From Streptomyces sp. H27-H5 (GTDB lineage Bacteria > Actinomycetota > Actinomycetes > Streptomycetales > Streptomycetaceae), in contig NZ_JAPNLK010000036.1 of assembly GCF_026627505.1 (NCBI RefSeq), positions 18,008-82,007 of the forward strand: 64,000 nucleotides of DNA. The letters run 5' to 3'. The notes beneath the pieces were generated by a model. The model was not told the DNA's origin. It saw only the letters and a list, made by a program, of their open reading frames with translations, and did no database searches. The position numbers and the translations under genes were made by a program. Of this stretch, positions 47,822-57,034 are shown piece by piece (position 1 is the first letter of the stretch; each line of letters opens with the position of its first letter).

Positions 47822-49255
47822 ATGCGCAAGACGCTCGGATGGCTGCTGTCGCTCGTGGTGCTCATAGGCACCATGGGCGCGGCCGGTGTCACGGCTCAGG
47901 CGGCCACCGCCGCGGGGCCGACCGCCGCCACGGACATCAAGGACCGGATCCTCGGGATCCCGGGGATGAGTCTGATCGAGGAGAAGCCGTACCCCGGGTA
48001 CCGCTTCTTCGTACTCAACTACGAGCAGCCGGTCGACCACCGGAACCCGTCGAAGGGCACCTTCAAGCAGCGCCTCACCCTGCTGCACAAGGACACGTCC
48101 CGGCCCACGGTCTTCTTCACCTCCGGCTACAACGTCAACACCAACCCGCGCCGGAGCGAGCCGACGACCATCGTCGACGGCAACCAGGTGTCCCTGGAGT
48201 ATCGATTCTTCACGCCCTCCCGGCCCGAGCCGGCCAACTGGGGCAACCTGGACATCTGGCAGGCCGCCAGTGACCAGCACCGCATCTTCACCGCCTTCAA
48301 GAAGATCTACAGCAAGAACTGGATCGCCACGGGCGGCAGCAAGGGCGGCATGACGGCGACGTACTACGAGCGCTTCTACCCGCGTGACATGGACGGTGTC
48401 GTCGCCTACGTCGCGCCGAACGACGTCAACAACAAGGAGGACTCGGCCTACGACCGGTTCTTCAACAAGGTCGGCACCAAGGAGTGCCGCGACAAGCTGA
48501 ACAACGTGCAGCGCGAGGCGCTGATCCGCCGCGTTCCGCTGGAGGCCAAGTACGCCGCCGCCGCCACCGAGAACGGCTGGACCTTCACCACCGTCGGGAA
48601 CCTCGACAAGGCCTACGAGGCCGTCGTGCTCGACTACGGCTGGGCGTTCTGGCAGTACAGCCTGCTGGCCGACTGCGCCGCGATCCCGACCGCCGCGACC
48701 GCCTCCGACCAGGAGATCTGGGACACGATCGACGCGATCTCGGGCTTCTCGGCCTACGCCGACCAGGGACTCGAGACGTACACGCCGTACTACTACCAGG
48801 CGGGTACCCAGCTCGGTTCGCCCGACATCAAGCAGCCGCACCTCAAGGGCCTGAGCCGCTACGGCTACCAGCCGCCGCGCAACTTCGTGCCCCGCGACAT
48901 CCCGATGACCTTCCAGTCGGGGGCCATGACGGACGTGGACCGCTGGGTGCGCGACAACGCGAACCAGATGCTGTTCGTGTACGGGCAGAACGACCCGTGG
49001 GGCGCCGAGCCCTTCCACCTCGGGTACAAGGTCAAGGACAGCTACGTGATGATCGCGCCGGGCGCCAATCACGGGGCGAACGTCGCGCAGCTCCAGGAGG
49101 GCGAGAAGTCCCTCGCGACCGCGCGGATCCTGAAGTGGGCCGGGGTGGCCCCGGCCGCCGCGCTCACCGACTCGGCGAAGGCGAAGCCGCTGGCCTCGCC
49201 GGACGCGCGGCTCGACCAGCGGGACCTGGAGCGCGAGCCGCAGCTGCGGCCGTAA
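47822..49255 (+). CDS. Secreted S37-type tripeptidyl aminopeptidase-like peptidase
   Basis: 477 residues. Signal peptide MRKTLGWLLSLVVLIGTMGA, then the alpha/beta hydrolase-type domain with nucleophile motif ATGGSKGGMTATYY, and later FVYGQNDPWGAEPFHLG (Asp) and APGANHGANV (His). These are the signature triad positions of the PS-10 (peptidase S37) family of Streptomyces, which remove tripeptides from peptide N-termini. It is secreted to digest proteins in the medium. The C-terminal ~25 residues are a charged tail. Activity and specificity follow the family, not this gene. Confidence 0.87.
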   Translation: MRKTLGWLLSLVVLIGTMGAAGVTAQAATAAGPTAATDIKDRILGIPGMSLIEEKPYPGYRFFVLNYEQPVDHRNPSKGTFKQRLTLLHKDTSRPTVFFTSGYNVNTNPRRSEPTTIVDGNQVSLEYRFFTPSRPEPANWGNLDIWQAASDQHRIFTAFKKIYSKNWIATGGSKGGMTATYYERFYPRDMDGVVAYVAPNDVNNKEDSAYDRFFNKVGTKECRDKLNNVQREALIRRVPLEAKYAAAATENGWTFTTVGNLDKAYEAVVLDYGWAFWQYSLLADCAAIPTAATASDQEIWDTIDAISGFSAYADQGLETYTPYYYQAGTQLGSPDIKQPHLKGLSRYGYQPPRNFVPRDIPMTFQSGAMTDVDRWVRDNANQMLFVYGQNDPWGAEPFHLGYKVKDSYVMIAPGANHGANVAQLQEGEKSLATARILKWAGVAPAAALTDSAKAKPLASPDARLDQRDLEREPQLRP

Positions 49256-49295
49256 CCCTCCCGCAGTTCGGGGCCGCGGGCCGGCGTGCGGGGAC

Positions 49296-51119
49296 CTACC
49301 CGTACGTCAGCCCGTGGCCCAGCGGGTAGCGGCCCGGCACCGGGACCGGGAGACGGCCCTCGGGTCGCCGCCGACCGGTGATCACCCGGGCCGCCGCCCG
49401 CATCTCCACGTCCGTCCAGCAGTACGTCGCCACCTCCGCCGCGCAGGTCGGCAGCCGGGCCGGGTCGTACGGGTTGCGGATCGCCACCACGACCACGGGG
49501 GCCCCGGTCGCGAGCAGTTCCGTCACCAGGGCGCGCTGCGGGCTCTCGCCCTCCGGGACGTTGTACGTGCACACGAGCACCGCCGCGTTGCCAGGAGCCG
49601 CCGCGACCGCGCGGCCCGGGGGCACCGCCGCCGCCCGGCAGCCCAGGGCGGTCAGCTCCCGCGCCAGTACCTCCGTGGGAGGCCCGGTGGTACCCGAGGG
49701 GGACACCGGGTCCGTCCCCGTCACCAACAGCCGCGGCGCGAGCGCCGGGTCGAGGGGCAGCAACCGCACCGGATTGGCCAGCAGGGTCGTCGTACCGGCC
49801 GCGATCTCGTCGGCGGCGGCCAGGTGCGCGGGCGTGCCGACGGCGGCGTCCACCGCGCGGGCCGAGGTGTACGGGTCCTCGAACAACCCTCGTCGGGCCT
49901 TCAGTTCCAGGATCCGCAGGACCGATTCCTCGATCCGCGCCTCCGTCAACTCCCCCGACTCGACGGCCGCGAGCACGCTGCGGTGCGCGAGAGGGAGGTC
50001 CGGCGGATTCAGCAGCTGATCGCAGCCCGCCTTGAGAGCCAGTACCGGGACCCGGTCGTCCCCGTACTTCTGGCGGACCCCGGCCATGTCGAGGGCGTCG
50101 GTGACCACCACCCCCCGGAAGCCGAGGCGTTCGCGCAGGATGCCGGTCACGATCGGCCGGGAGAGCGTCGCCGGGTCCAGCGACGGGTCGAGCGCGGGGA
50201 AGACGATGTGCGCCGTCATCACGACGTCCACTCCCGCCTCGACGGCCGCGCGGAACGGGGGTTCGTCCAGCTCCTCCCAGACGGTCCGGGTGTGCCGCAT
50301 CACCGGGAGCCCGACGTGGCTGTCCGTCTCGGTGTCGCCGTGACCGGGGAAGTGCTTCGCCGCGGCGGCCACCCCCGCCCCCTGGTAGCCGCGGACCTGG
50401 GCGGCGACCAGGGCCGCCACCGCGCGCGGGTCCGAGCCGAAGGACCGTACGCCGATCACCGGGTTGGCCGGGTTGACGTTCACGTCGGCCACCGGCGCGT
50501 AGTCCTGCCGAATGCCCATCGCGGCCAGTTCCACGCCCGCGATCCGCGCGGCCCGGCGGGCCCCCGCGGCCGAGCCCCCCGCGCCCAGCGCCATCGCGCC
50601 CGGCAACAGGGTCGCGGGCCTGCCGATCCGGGTGACGGCGCCGTGCTCCTGGTCGGTGGCGAGCAGCAGCGGCACGCGGGCCCCGGCGGCGGCGGCCGCC
50701 CGCTGGAGACCGTTGGACAGGTCCGCGATCTGGTGCGGCGCACGGGTGTTGTGGGCCCACGCGAAGTAGACGATCCCGCCGAGGTGGTAGCGGGCGACCA
50801 GTTCGGCGGCGGTGCGCACCCCGAAGAGCGTCAGGTTCTGCTCGGCGTCCGCCGGGTCCGGGTCGGTCGCCGAATGCCCGTACGCCCGGGACACGAAGAG
50901 TTGGCCGACCTTCTCGGCCAGGCTCATCCCGGCCGTCAACCGGCGCAGCGCGGCCCGGTCGGGCCGATGCCCCCAGGGCCCGCCCGGGGCCCGCCCCGGG
51001 GCGCGTGGGTCGTCCGGGGCCCGGCGGGCCCCCGAGGCCGCGGAGGCGGCCCCGGCGGCCGTGACGGCGGCCAGGGCGGCCGCGGCGAGCAGGGACCGGC
51101 GGGAGGCGTGGTACGACAC
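49296..51119 (-). CDS. GH3 beta-N-acetylhexosaminidase (NagZ-like), exported
   Basis: 607 residues from GTG 51119 (a GTG at 51164 is an alternative). A signal peptide begins SYHASRRSLLAAAALAAV. The GH3 barrel carries the NagZ motif KHFPGHGDTETDSH, whose His/Asp dyad is the acid/base, and VVVTDALDMAGV with the nucleophile Asp. It also has the extra GH3 C-terminal domain (~370-600), unlike short NagZ. It releases GlcNAc from peptidoglycan or chitin oligosaccharides outside the cell. It is convergent with the S37 peptidase gene, 40 bases apart. Confidence 0.88.
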   Translation of the reverse strand: MSYHASRRSLLAAAALAAVTAAGAASAASGARRAPDDPRAPGRAPGGPWGHRPDRAALRRLTAGMSLAEKVGQLFVSRAYGHSATDPDPADAEQNLTLFGVRTAAELVARYHLGGIVYFAWAHNTRAPHQIADLSNGLQRAAAAAGARVPLLLATDQEHGAVTRIGRPATLLPGAMALGAGGSAAGARRAARIAGVELAAMGIRQDYAPVADVNVNPANPVIGVRSFGSDPRAVAALVAAQVRGYQGAGVAAAAKHFPGHGDTETDSHVGLPVMRHTRTVWEELDEPPFRAAVEAGVDVVMTAHIVFPALDPSLDPATLSRPIVTGILRERLGFRGVVVTDALDMAGVRQKYGDDRVPVLALKAGCDQLLNPPDLPLAHRSVLAAVESGELTEARIEESVLRILELKARRGLFEDPYTSARAVDAAVGTPAHLAAADEIAAGTTTLLANPVRLLPLDPALAPRLLVTGTDPVSPSGTTGPPTEVLARELTALGCRAAAVPPGRAVAAAPGNAAVLVCTYNVPEGESPQRALVTELLATGAPVVVVAIRNPYDPARLPTCAAEVATYCWTDVEMRAAARVITGRRRPEGRLPVPVPGRYPLGHGLTYG

Positions 51120-51218
51120 CCGCCGGACGCTACTGCCGGGGCGCGCCGGCGGAGTCCCGGACACTCGCGGAGTCCCCCGGACGGGGTGCGGCGGGAACGC
51201 CCGGCGCCGCCTCGCGCG

Positions 51219-52142
51219 TCAGGCCCCGACCCCCGGCCCGGGGGCCGCCACGACCCAGTGTTCCCGGAGCGTGCGCACCGTCTCGGTGATGGCCGGGCGG
51301 CGGGCGGCCCCGGTCCGCCACAGGGCGTACAGCCTGCGTACCGGCCCCGGTTCGAGCCGGACGGCCACCGCCCCCGGCGGCAGCGCGCCGGTGCCCAGGC
51401 GCGGTACGACGGCCACGCCGAGCCCGGCGGCGACCAGCGCCACGATGGTGTGGTTCTCCTCGGCGACGTGCGCGATGTCCGGCTCGAACCCGGCGGTGCG
51501 CAGCGTCCGGGTCAACCAGTCGTGACAGACCCGCCCCGGCGGCTGGCACACCCACCGCTGTCCGCCCAGGTCCGCCCGCCGAATCACGGCCCGCGCGGTG
51601 AACGGGTGCCCGGCCGGCACCACCAGCTCGCAGGGGTCGTCCCCGATGACGGCCTGCTCGACGCCCTCGGGGGCCGGCAGCGGGGCGATGTCCCAGTCGT
51701 GCGCCACCGCCAGGTCGGTGACCCCGCGGGCGACCAGGTCCACCGAGAGGTGGGGGTCCACCTCCGTGAGGCGGACGTCCAGGGCCGGATGCCGGGCGGC
51801 CAGGTCGGCCAGCACCGCCGGCAGCAGGCCGCGCGCCGCCGAGGCGAACGCGGCGACCGTCAGCAGCCCGCTCGGCTGCCCGCGCCGCTCCTCCAGCGTG
51901 GTCTCGGCGCGTTCCACGATCGCCAGCAACTCCCGCGCGGTGTCCGCGAGGTGCCGGGCCTCCTCGGTGAGGGCGACCCCGCGACCGCGTCGTTCCAGCA
52001 GCGTGGTGCGGGTCTCCCGTTCCAGCTTGGCGATCTGCTGGGAGACGGCCGAGGGGGTGTAGCCGAGTGCGGCCGCCGCGCCCGCGACCGAACCGTGGAC
52101 GGAGACGGCGTGCAGGGCGCGCAGCCGGGCCAGATCGAGCAT
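51219..52142 (-). CDS. LysR-family transcriptional regulator
   Basis: 307 residues. The N-terminal HTH LRALHAVSVHGSVAGAAAAL then GYTPSAVSQQIAKLERET is classic LysR. The effector domain (~95-300) has the periplasmic-binding-like fold. It is divergent from the EamA transporter gene (106 bases between starts), which it probably controls. The ligand is unknown. Confidence 0.92.
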   Translation of the reverse strand: MLDLARLRALHAVSVHGSVAGAAAALGYTPSAVSQQIAKLERETRTTLLERRGRGVALTEEARHLADTARELLAIVERAETTLEERRGQPSGLLTVAAFASAARGLLPAVLADLAARHPALDVRLTEVDPHLSVDLVARGVTDLAVAHDWDIAPLPAPEGVEQAVIGDDPCELVVPAGHPFTARAVIRRADLGGQRWVCQPPGRVCHDWLTRTLRTAGFEPDIAHVAEENHTIVALVAAGLGVAVVPRLGTGALPPGAVAVRLEPGPVRRLYALWRTGAARRPAITETVRTLREHWVVAAPGPGVGA

Positions 52143-52248
52143 GGGGCCAGGGTAGCCCCGGGAGCCCGAGCATTCGTAAGCGATGCTTCATCCATCCCGG
52201 AAGAGATCCGCGCTGGTGCTACATGGTTCGGGGGTCGATGCTCGGATC

Positions 52249-53184
52249 ATGCGTCCCGTACACACCGCACTCGCCGTTCTCGTCGCCGCCGTCTGGGGCT
52301 TCAACTTCGTCGTCATCGAGATCGGACTCGGCCACTTCCCGCCGCTGCTGCTCTCCGCCCTGCGCTTCCTCGTCGCCGCGCTGCCCGCCGTGTTCCTCGT
52401 CGGCCGGCCCAAGGTCGCCTGGAAGTGGGTCATCGGCGTCGGAGTGGCCCTCGGCATCGCCAAGTTCGGCCTCCTGTTCACCGGCATGGCCGCCGGGATG
52501 CCGGCCGGCCTCTCCTCCCTGGTCCTCCAGGTCCAGGCCGTCTTCACCGCCGTCCTCGCCACCGTCGTGCTGCGCGAGCGGCCCGGCCGGGTACGGCTGA
52601 TCGGCATGGTCGTCGCGCTCGCCGGGATCGGCGTCGCCGCCGCCGACGGGGGCGCCTCCGGGCCGGTGCTCGGCTTCGTCCTGGTCGTCGCGGCCGCCGC
52701 CTGCTGGGGCGTGTCCAACGTGCTGACCCGCAAGGCCGCCCCGCCCGACGCGCTGAACTTCATGGTCTGGGTGTGCACCGTCCCGGTGCTGCCGCTGCTC
52801 GCGCTGTCGCTGCTGCTGGAGGGGCCCGAGCGGGACCTGGCCGCGCTGCGGGCCCTGGACTGGTCCGGGGTGGCCGTCATCGGCTACGTCGCCTGGGTGT
52901 CGACGGTGTTCGGCTTCGGCGCCTGGGGCTACCTGCTGCGCCGCTACCCGGCCTCCTCGGTGGCGCCGTTCTCGCTGCTGGTGCCCGTGTTCGGGATGTC
53001 CTCGGCCGCGCTGGTCCTCGGGGAGTCCGTCTCCGGCCTGCGCTGGTTGGCCGCCGTGCTCCTCGTCGGCGGGGTCGGCCTGACCTCCCTGGCGCCCGCG
53101 CGGGCGAAGCCCCGTACGGCCGCCGCCGCGCCCCTCAGCGCGGTGGGCGCTCCTGGAGCGGCAGCCGCCAGTCCTGCCCCGTGA
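52249..53184 (+). CDS. EamA/DMT-family transporter
   Basis: 311 residues with ten hydrophobic segments in two repeated EamA halves. Examples are AVLVAAVWGFNFVVIEIGLG at the start and FVLVVAAAACWGVSNVLTRK at the second half's start. The family exports metabolites such as amino acids. A short Ala/Pro-rich tail follows. The start at 52249 has no close Shine-Dalgarno. Its last 50 bases overlap, antisense, the 3' end of the convergent acetyltransferase gene. The substrate is unknown. Confidence 0.88.
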   Translation: MRPVHTALAVLVAAVWGFNFVVIEIGLGHFPPLLLSALRFLVAALPAVFLVGRPKVAWKWVIGVGVALGIAKFGLLFTGMAAGMPAGLSSLVLQVQAVFTAVLATVVLRERPGRVRLIGMVVALAGIGVAAADGGASGPVLGFVLVVAAAACWGVSNVLTRKAAPPDALNFMVWVCTVPVLPLLALSLLLEGPERDLAALRALDWSGVAVIGYVAWVSTVFGFGAWGYLLRRYPASSVAPFSLLVPVFGMSSAALVLGESVSGLRWLAAVLLVGGVGLTSLAPARAKPRTAAAAPLSAVGAPGAAAASPAP

Positions 53185-53665
53185 GCGCGACCCCGTACGA
53201 ACGGTGCGGCCGTTCGGCGACCAGGGTGAAACCGGCCCGCTGGTAGAGGGAACGGGCCGACTCCAGGACGTCGTTCGTCCACAGCACCAGTTCGCGGTAG
53301 CCGACCGAGCGGGCGAAGGAGACGACGGTGTCGACCAGGAGGGCGCCCACGCCGTGACCGCGCGCCTTCGGCTCGACCAGCAGCAGCCGCAGTCGCGCGG
53401 CGCCGGCCTGTCCGTCTTCGCGCACGCACATCACCGAGCCGGCGGGCTCGCCGTCCAGCTCGGCGATCCAGACGCGCTCCAGGTAGGGGTCGTGGTCCTC
53501 GGCGAAACGCGCGACGACGCCGGCCACCAGGCCCTCGAACTCCTGGTTCCAGCCGTACTCGGCGGCGTACAGGGCGCCGTGCCGCGACACGATCCACCCC
53601 AACTCGCCGGGGACCGGCTCCCGCAGTCGCACCCGCGCGGAAGAGTGGTCGGCAGGGGGCTCCAT
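53135..53665 (-). CDS. GNAT-family N-acetyltransferase
   Basis: 176 residues. The acetyl-CoA motif A is visible: LRLLLVEPKARGHGVGALLV (RxxGxG/A type), followed by VLESARSLYQRAGFTLV with the Tyr acid. It transfers an acetyl group to an amine substrate that is not identified. Some MarR-GNAT fusions have a similar C-terminus, but no HTH is present here. It converges on the EamA gene with a 50-base 3' overlap. Confidence 0.88.
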   Translation of the reverse strand: MEPPADHSSARVRLREPVPGELGWIVSRHGALYAAEYGWNQEFEGLVAGVVARFAEDHDPYLERVWIAELDGEPAGSVMCVREDGQAGAARLRLLLVEPKARGHGVGALLVDTVVSFARSVGYRELVLWTNDVLESARSLYQRAGFTLVAERPHRSYGVALTGQDWRLPLQERPPR

Positions 53666-53771
53666 GGCGCCCGAGGATAGCGCGCGGGGCGGGCCGGGGA
53701 CACCGGGCCCGCCCGCGAGGACGGCCCGGCACCCCGGGCCCGCGCTGCTCCGTACGGGCGACCCGGGCCGG

Positions 53772-54314
53772 CTACTTCTTGCCGCCGCCCAGGATCTGCC
53801 CCAGCACGTCGCCGAGGCCGCCGCCCGGCGCCGGCCCGGAAGCCGCTCCCGCCGAACCCGGCGCCGCGCCGGGGGCCGGGGCGCCGGCCGCCCCCGTGCC
53901 CTTGTCGGCCGCCCGCTTCGCGAAGACCGCCAACAGCACCGGGATCAGCAGCTCGATGACCCGGGCGACGGTGGGCGCGGGGATGCCGGTCTTCTTCGAG
54001 ACCGCGTTGGCCACCGGCTTGCTCACCTTGGCGAGGACGCCAGCCATCAGCCCGCCGCCGAGCAGCCCGCCGCCGAGCGTGGCCACGCCCTGGAGCGGCG
54101 GTTCGGCCACCTCCGCGACGGCCTGGCGAACCTCGTCGCCGTCGTGGTCGTCGGCCTCGACCTTCTGTTGGAGGTCACCGGTCATCGCGCCGACCGTGGT
54201 CGCGATCGTGTCGCGCGCGCCGGCGGCGTCGGTGCCGAGGAGGCCCGCGATCTCGGTGAGCCTGTCGTCGTCGAGCTCACGGAGCACGTCGTCCTGGAAA
54301 GAGGGTTCGCTCAT
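53772..54314 (-). CDS. DUF937 domain protein
   Basis: 180 residues from ATG 54314. The DUF937 region has DDVLRELDDDRLTEIAGLLG, then a glycine-zipper LQGVATLGGGLLGGGLMAGV and VSKKTGIPAPTVARVIELLI. A Pro/Gly/Ala linker ends in LGDVLGQILGGGKK, the typical C-terminus. No signal peptide. Function is unknown. It faces a structured-RNA-like region in the divergent gap. Confidence 0.82.
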   Translation of the reverse strand: MSEPSFQDDVLRELDDDRLTEIAGLLGTDAAGARDTIATTVGAMTGDLQQKVEADDHDGDEVRQAVAEVAEPPLQGVATLGGGLLGGGLMAGVLAKVSKPVANAVSKKTGIPAPTVARVIELLIPVLLAVFAKRAADKGTGAAGAPAPGAAPGSAGAASGPAPGGGLGDVLGQILGGGKK

Positions 54315-54443
54315 GCCTGAAACGCTACGTCTGAGGTGATTGGGTGGCATCTCGGATCGCACTCGCGTACGGCTCGGGTAATGGAGAGGTAAAGACGTGG
54401 ACCGCCGTGCAACCCCCGGCCCGTGTGGTGGGTCGTAGGTTGC

Positions 54444-54536
54444 GTCGGCACTTCCGGGAGGGGATCTGGGGGGATCGGGAAGTCCGACGAGGGAGGGGTA
54501 ACCGTGAGGGGGTCCGGCCGGAAGGCCGGACCCCCT
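54444..54536 (+). ncRNA. Putative structured small RNA with terminator
   Basis: In the divergent gap upstream of recD2, a stem GTCGGCACTTCC / GGAAGTCCGAC (54444-54488) with a G-rich loop is followed, after ~20 bases, by a strong hairpin GGGGGTCCGGCC-GGAA-GGCCGGACCCCC (54508-54535). TAGGTT at 54436-54441 could be the -10 box. A terminator with no gene upstream on either strand suggests a separate short transcript. The stem orientation would fit either strand; I chose + because the -10 and terminator order agree. Confidence 0.45.
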
Positions 54537-54605
54537 TCTGGTCGCCCGGCTCCCGGTTCTCCACAGCCCCGCCGCGCCGTCGGTGGCGCCCGGTAGCTTT
54601 CGGGC

Positions 54606-56852
54606 ATGACTACCACCAACGGAGCGGTGCAACCGGCAGTGGTCGAGGGGGTGCTGGAGCGCATCACCTACGCCAACGAGGAGAGCGGCTACACCGTCGC
54701 CCGCGTCGACACCGGACGCGGTGCCGGCGACCTCCTCACCGTCGTCGGATCGCTCCTCGGGGCGCAGCCCGGCGAATCCCTGCGCATGGAGGGCCGCTGG
54801 GGCTCCCACCCCCAGTACGGCAGGCAGTTCAGCGTCGAGAACTACTCCACCATCCTTCCCGCGACCATCCAGGGCATCCGGCGCTACCTCGGGTCCGGCC
54901 TCATCAAGGGCATCGGGCCGAAGATCGCCGACCGGATCGTGGAGCACTTCGGCCTCGACACCCTGGACGTCATCGAGGAAGCGCCCAAACGGCTGATCGA
55001 GGTCCCCGGGCTCGGCCCCAAGCGGACGAAGCTGATCGGCGCCGCCTGGGAGGAGCAGAAGGCCATCAAGGAGGTCATGGTCTTCCTCCAGGGAGTCGGC
55101 GTCTCCACCTCCATCGCGGTGCGCATCTACAAGAAGTACGGCGACGCCTCCATCTCCGTGGTGCGCAACCAGCCCTACCGGCTCGCCGCCGACGTCTGGG
55201 GCATCGGCTTCCTGACCGCCGACCGCATCGCCCAGGCCGTCGGCATCCCGCACGACAGCCCCGAACGGGTCAAGGCCGGGCTCCAGTACGCCCTGTCCCA
55301 GTCCACCGACCAGGGCCACTGCTTCCTCCCCGAGGAACGACTGATCGCCGACGGGGTCAAACTCCTCCAGGTGGACACCGGGCTGGTCATCGACTGCCTC
55401 GCCGAACTGGCCGCCGACCCCGAGGGCGTGGTCCGCGAACCCGTGCCCGACCCCCAGGGCGGTCCCCCCCTCACCGCGGTCTACCTGGTCCCCTTCCACC
55501 GGGCCGAACTGTCGCTGGTCGGCCAGGTCCGCCGGCTCCTGCACGCCGAGGAGGACCGGATGCCGGGCTTCCGGGACGTGGACTGGGAGAAGGCCCTGGA
55601 CTGGCTGGCGGGCCGCACCGGGGCCAAGCTCGCCCCCGAACAGCGCGAGGCGGTCCAACTCGCCCTCACCCGCCGGGTCGCCGTCCTCACCGGCGGCCCC
55701 GGCTGCGGCAAGTCCTTCACCGTCCGGTCGATCGTGGAACTGGCCCGCGCGAAGAAGGCCAAGGTGCTGCTCGCCGCGCCCACCGGCCGCGCCGCGAAAC
55801 GCCTCTCGGAACTCACCGGGGCCGAGGCCTCCACCGTGCACCGGCTGCTGGAGCTGAAACCCGGCGGGGACGCCGCGTACGACCGGGAGCGCCCGCTGGA
55901 CGCCGATCTCGTCGTGGTGGACGAGGCCTCGATGCTGGACCTGTTGCTCGCCAACAAACTGGTCAAGGCCGTCGCTCCCGGCGCGCACCTGCTGCTCGTC
56001 GGAGACGTGGACCAGCTCCCCTCGGTCGGCGCCGGGGAAGTGCTCCGGGACCTGCTCGCCGAGGGCGGGCCGGTGCCCGCCGTACGGCTGACCCGGATCT
56101 TCCGGCAGGCGCAGCAGTCGGGCGTCGTCACCAACGCGCACCGCATCAACACCGGCGTACCGCCCCTCACCGACGGCCTGCCGGACTTCTTCCTCTTCCC
56201 GGAGGAGGACACCGAGGAGGCGGGCCGGCTCACCGTGGACGTCGCCGCACGTCGAATTCCGGCCAGATTCGGCCTCGACCCGCGCCGGGACATCCAGGTC
56301 CTCGCACCCATGCACCGGGGCCCGGCCGGCGCCGGGAACCTCAACGCCCTGCTGCAACAGGCCATCACGCCGGCCCGCCCGAACCTGCCCGAGAAGAGGT
56401 TCGGCGGCCGGGTCTTCCGGGTGGGTGACAAGGTCACCCAGATCCGGAACAACTACGAGAAGGGCGCCAACGGTGTCTTCAACGGCACGGTCGGCGTGGT
56501 CACCGCCCTCGACCTGGACGAACAGAAACTGACGGTGCGCACGGAGGAGGACGAGGAGGTCGGCTACGAGTTCTCCGAGCTGGACGAGCTGGCCCACGCG
56601 TACGCCGTCACCATCCACCGTTCCCAGGGGAGTGAATATCCGGCCGTCGTGATCCCCGTCACCACAGGGGCCTGGATGATGCTCCAGCGCAATCTGCTCT
56701 ACACGGCGGTGACCAGGGCGAAGAAACTGGTCGTCCTGGTCGGGTCACGGAAGGCCCTCGGCCAGGCGGTGCGTACGGTTTCCGCAGGCAGGAGGTTCAC
56801 GGCGGTGGCACCCAGACTGTCCGGCCGGATACCGGTGGGAAACATCACCTAA
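54606..56852 (+). CDS. recD2: ATP-dependent RecD2-type helicase
   Basis: 748 residues. Long N-terminal region (~1-340) with the OB-like and helix-hairpin-helix parts (GIGPKIADRIVEHFG, VPGLGPKRTKLIGAAWEE). The SF1B helicase core has Walker A LTGGPGCGKSFTV at ~363, Walker B VVVDEASMLD and QLPSVGAGEVLRDLL (motif III), and late motifs VTIHRSQGSEYPAVV and NLLYTAVTRAKKLV. It unwinds DNA 5'-3' without RecB/C. The ATG at 54606 lacks a close Shine-Dalgarno. It is upstream of citA by 180 bases. Confidence 0.93.
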   Translation: MTTTNGAVQPAVVEGVLERITYANEESGYTVARVDTGRGAGDLLTVVGSLLGAQPGESLRMEGRWGSHPQYGRQFSVENYSTILPATIQGIRRYLGSGLIKGIGPKIADRIVEHFGLDTLDVIEEAPKRLIEVPGLGPKRTKLIGAAWEEQKAIKEVMVFLQGVGVSTSIAVRIYKKYGDASISVVRNQPYRLAADVWGIGFLTADRIAQAVGIPHDSPERVKAGLQYALSQSTDQGHCFLPEERLIADGVKLLQVDTGLVIDCLAELAADPEGVVREPVPDPQGGPPLTAVYLVPFHRAELSLVGQVRRLLHAEEDRMPGFRDVDWEKALDWLAGRTGAKLAPEQREAVQLALTRRVAVLTGGPGCGKSFTVRSIVELARAKKAKVLLAAPTGRAAKRLSELTGAEASTVHRLLELKPGGDAAYDRERPLDADLVVVDEASMLDLLLANKLVKAVAPGAHLLLVGDVDQLPSVGAGEVLRDLLAEGGPVPAVRLTRIFRQAQQSGVVTNAHRINTGVPPLTDGLPDFFLFPEEDTEEAGRLTVDVAARRIPARFGLDPRRDIQVLAPMHRGPAGAGNLNALLQQAITPARPNLPEKRFGGRVFRVGDKVTQIRNNYEKGANGVFNGTVGVVTALDLDEQKLTVRTEEDEEVGYEFSELDELAHAYAVTIHRSQGSEYPAVVIPVTTGAWMMLQRNLLYTAVTRAKKLVVLVGSRKALGQAVRTVSAGRRFTAVAPRLSGRIPVGNIT

Positions 56853-56866
56853 ATGATCGATCATTT
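56851..56866. promoter_or_regulatory. AAATGATCGATCATTT palindrome
   Basis: Perfect 16-base palindrome starting inside the recD2 stop codon, ~170 bases upstream of citA. Its low GC content and full symmetry suggest an operator for citA or a weak terminator. A second small palindrome GGCACTcAGTGCC lies about 45 bases further on. Confidence 0.5.
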
Positions 56867-57034
56867 GGGGTTCCCGCCGCCGTCCGGAGCGGGCAGGATG
56901 AGCAGGTTGGCGGCACTCAGTGCCGTCAAAGCCACCAAAGGCCGACCCCGAGTGCACTCTCCTGTGCCAAATGGGGGAAGGTAGAGGCAGTCAGGGCACC
57001 TCGAAGAAGAGGCACTACGTCGGTGAGGGATGAC

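Noticed and set aside
54444..54488. Similarity of the stem-loop to 6C RNA
   Set aside because: On the minus strand its loop has a run of six C, but only one such stem-loop is present where 6C RNA has two. The known Streptomyces 6C locus, as I remember it, is elsewhere.
54344..56428. Long + strand frame overlapping recD2 in another phase
   Set aside because: RecD2 motifs are in the 54606 frame. The other has no recognisable domains and only Arg/Pro-rich sequence.
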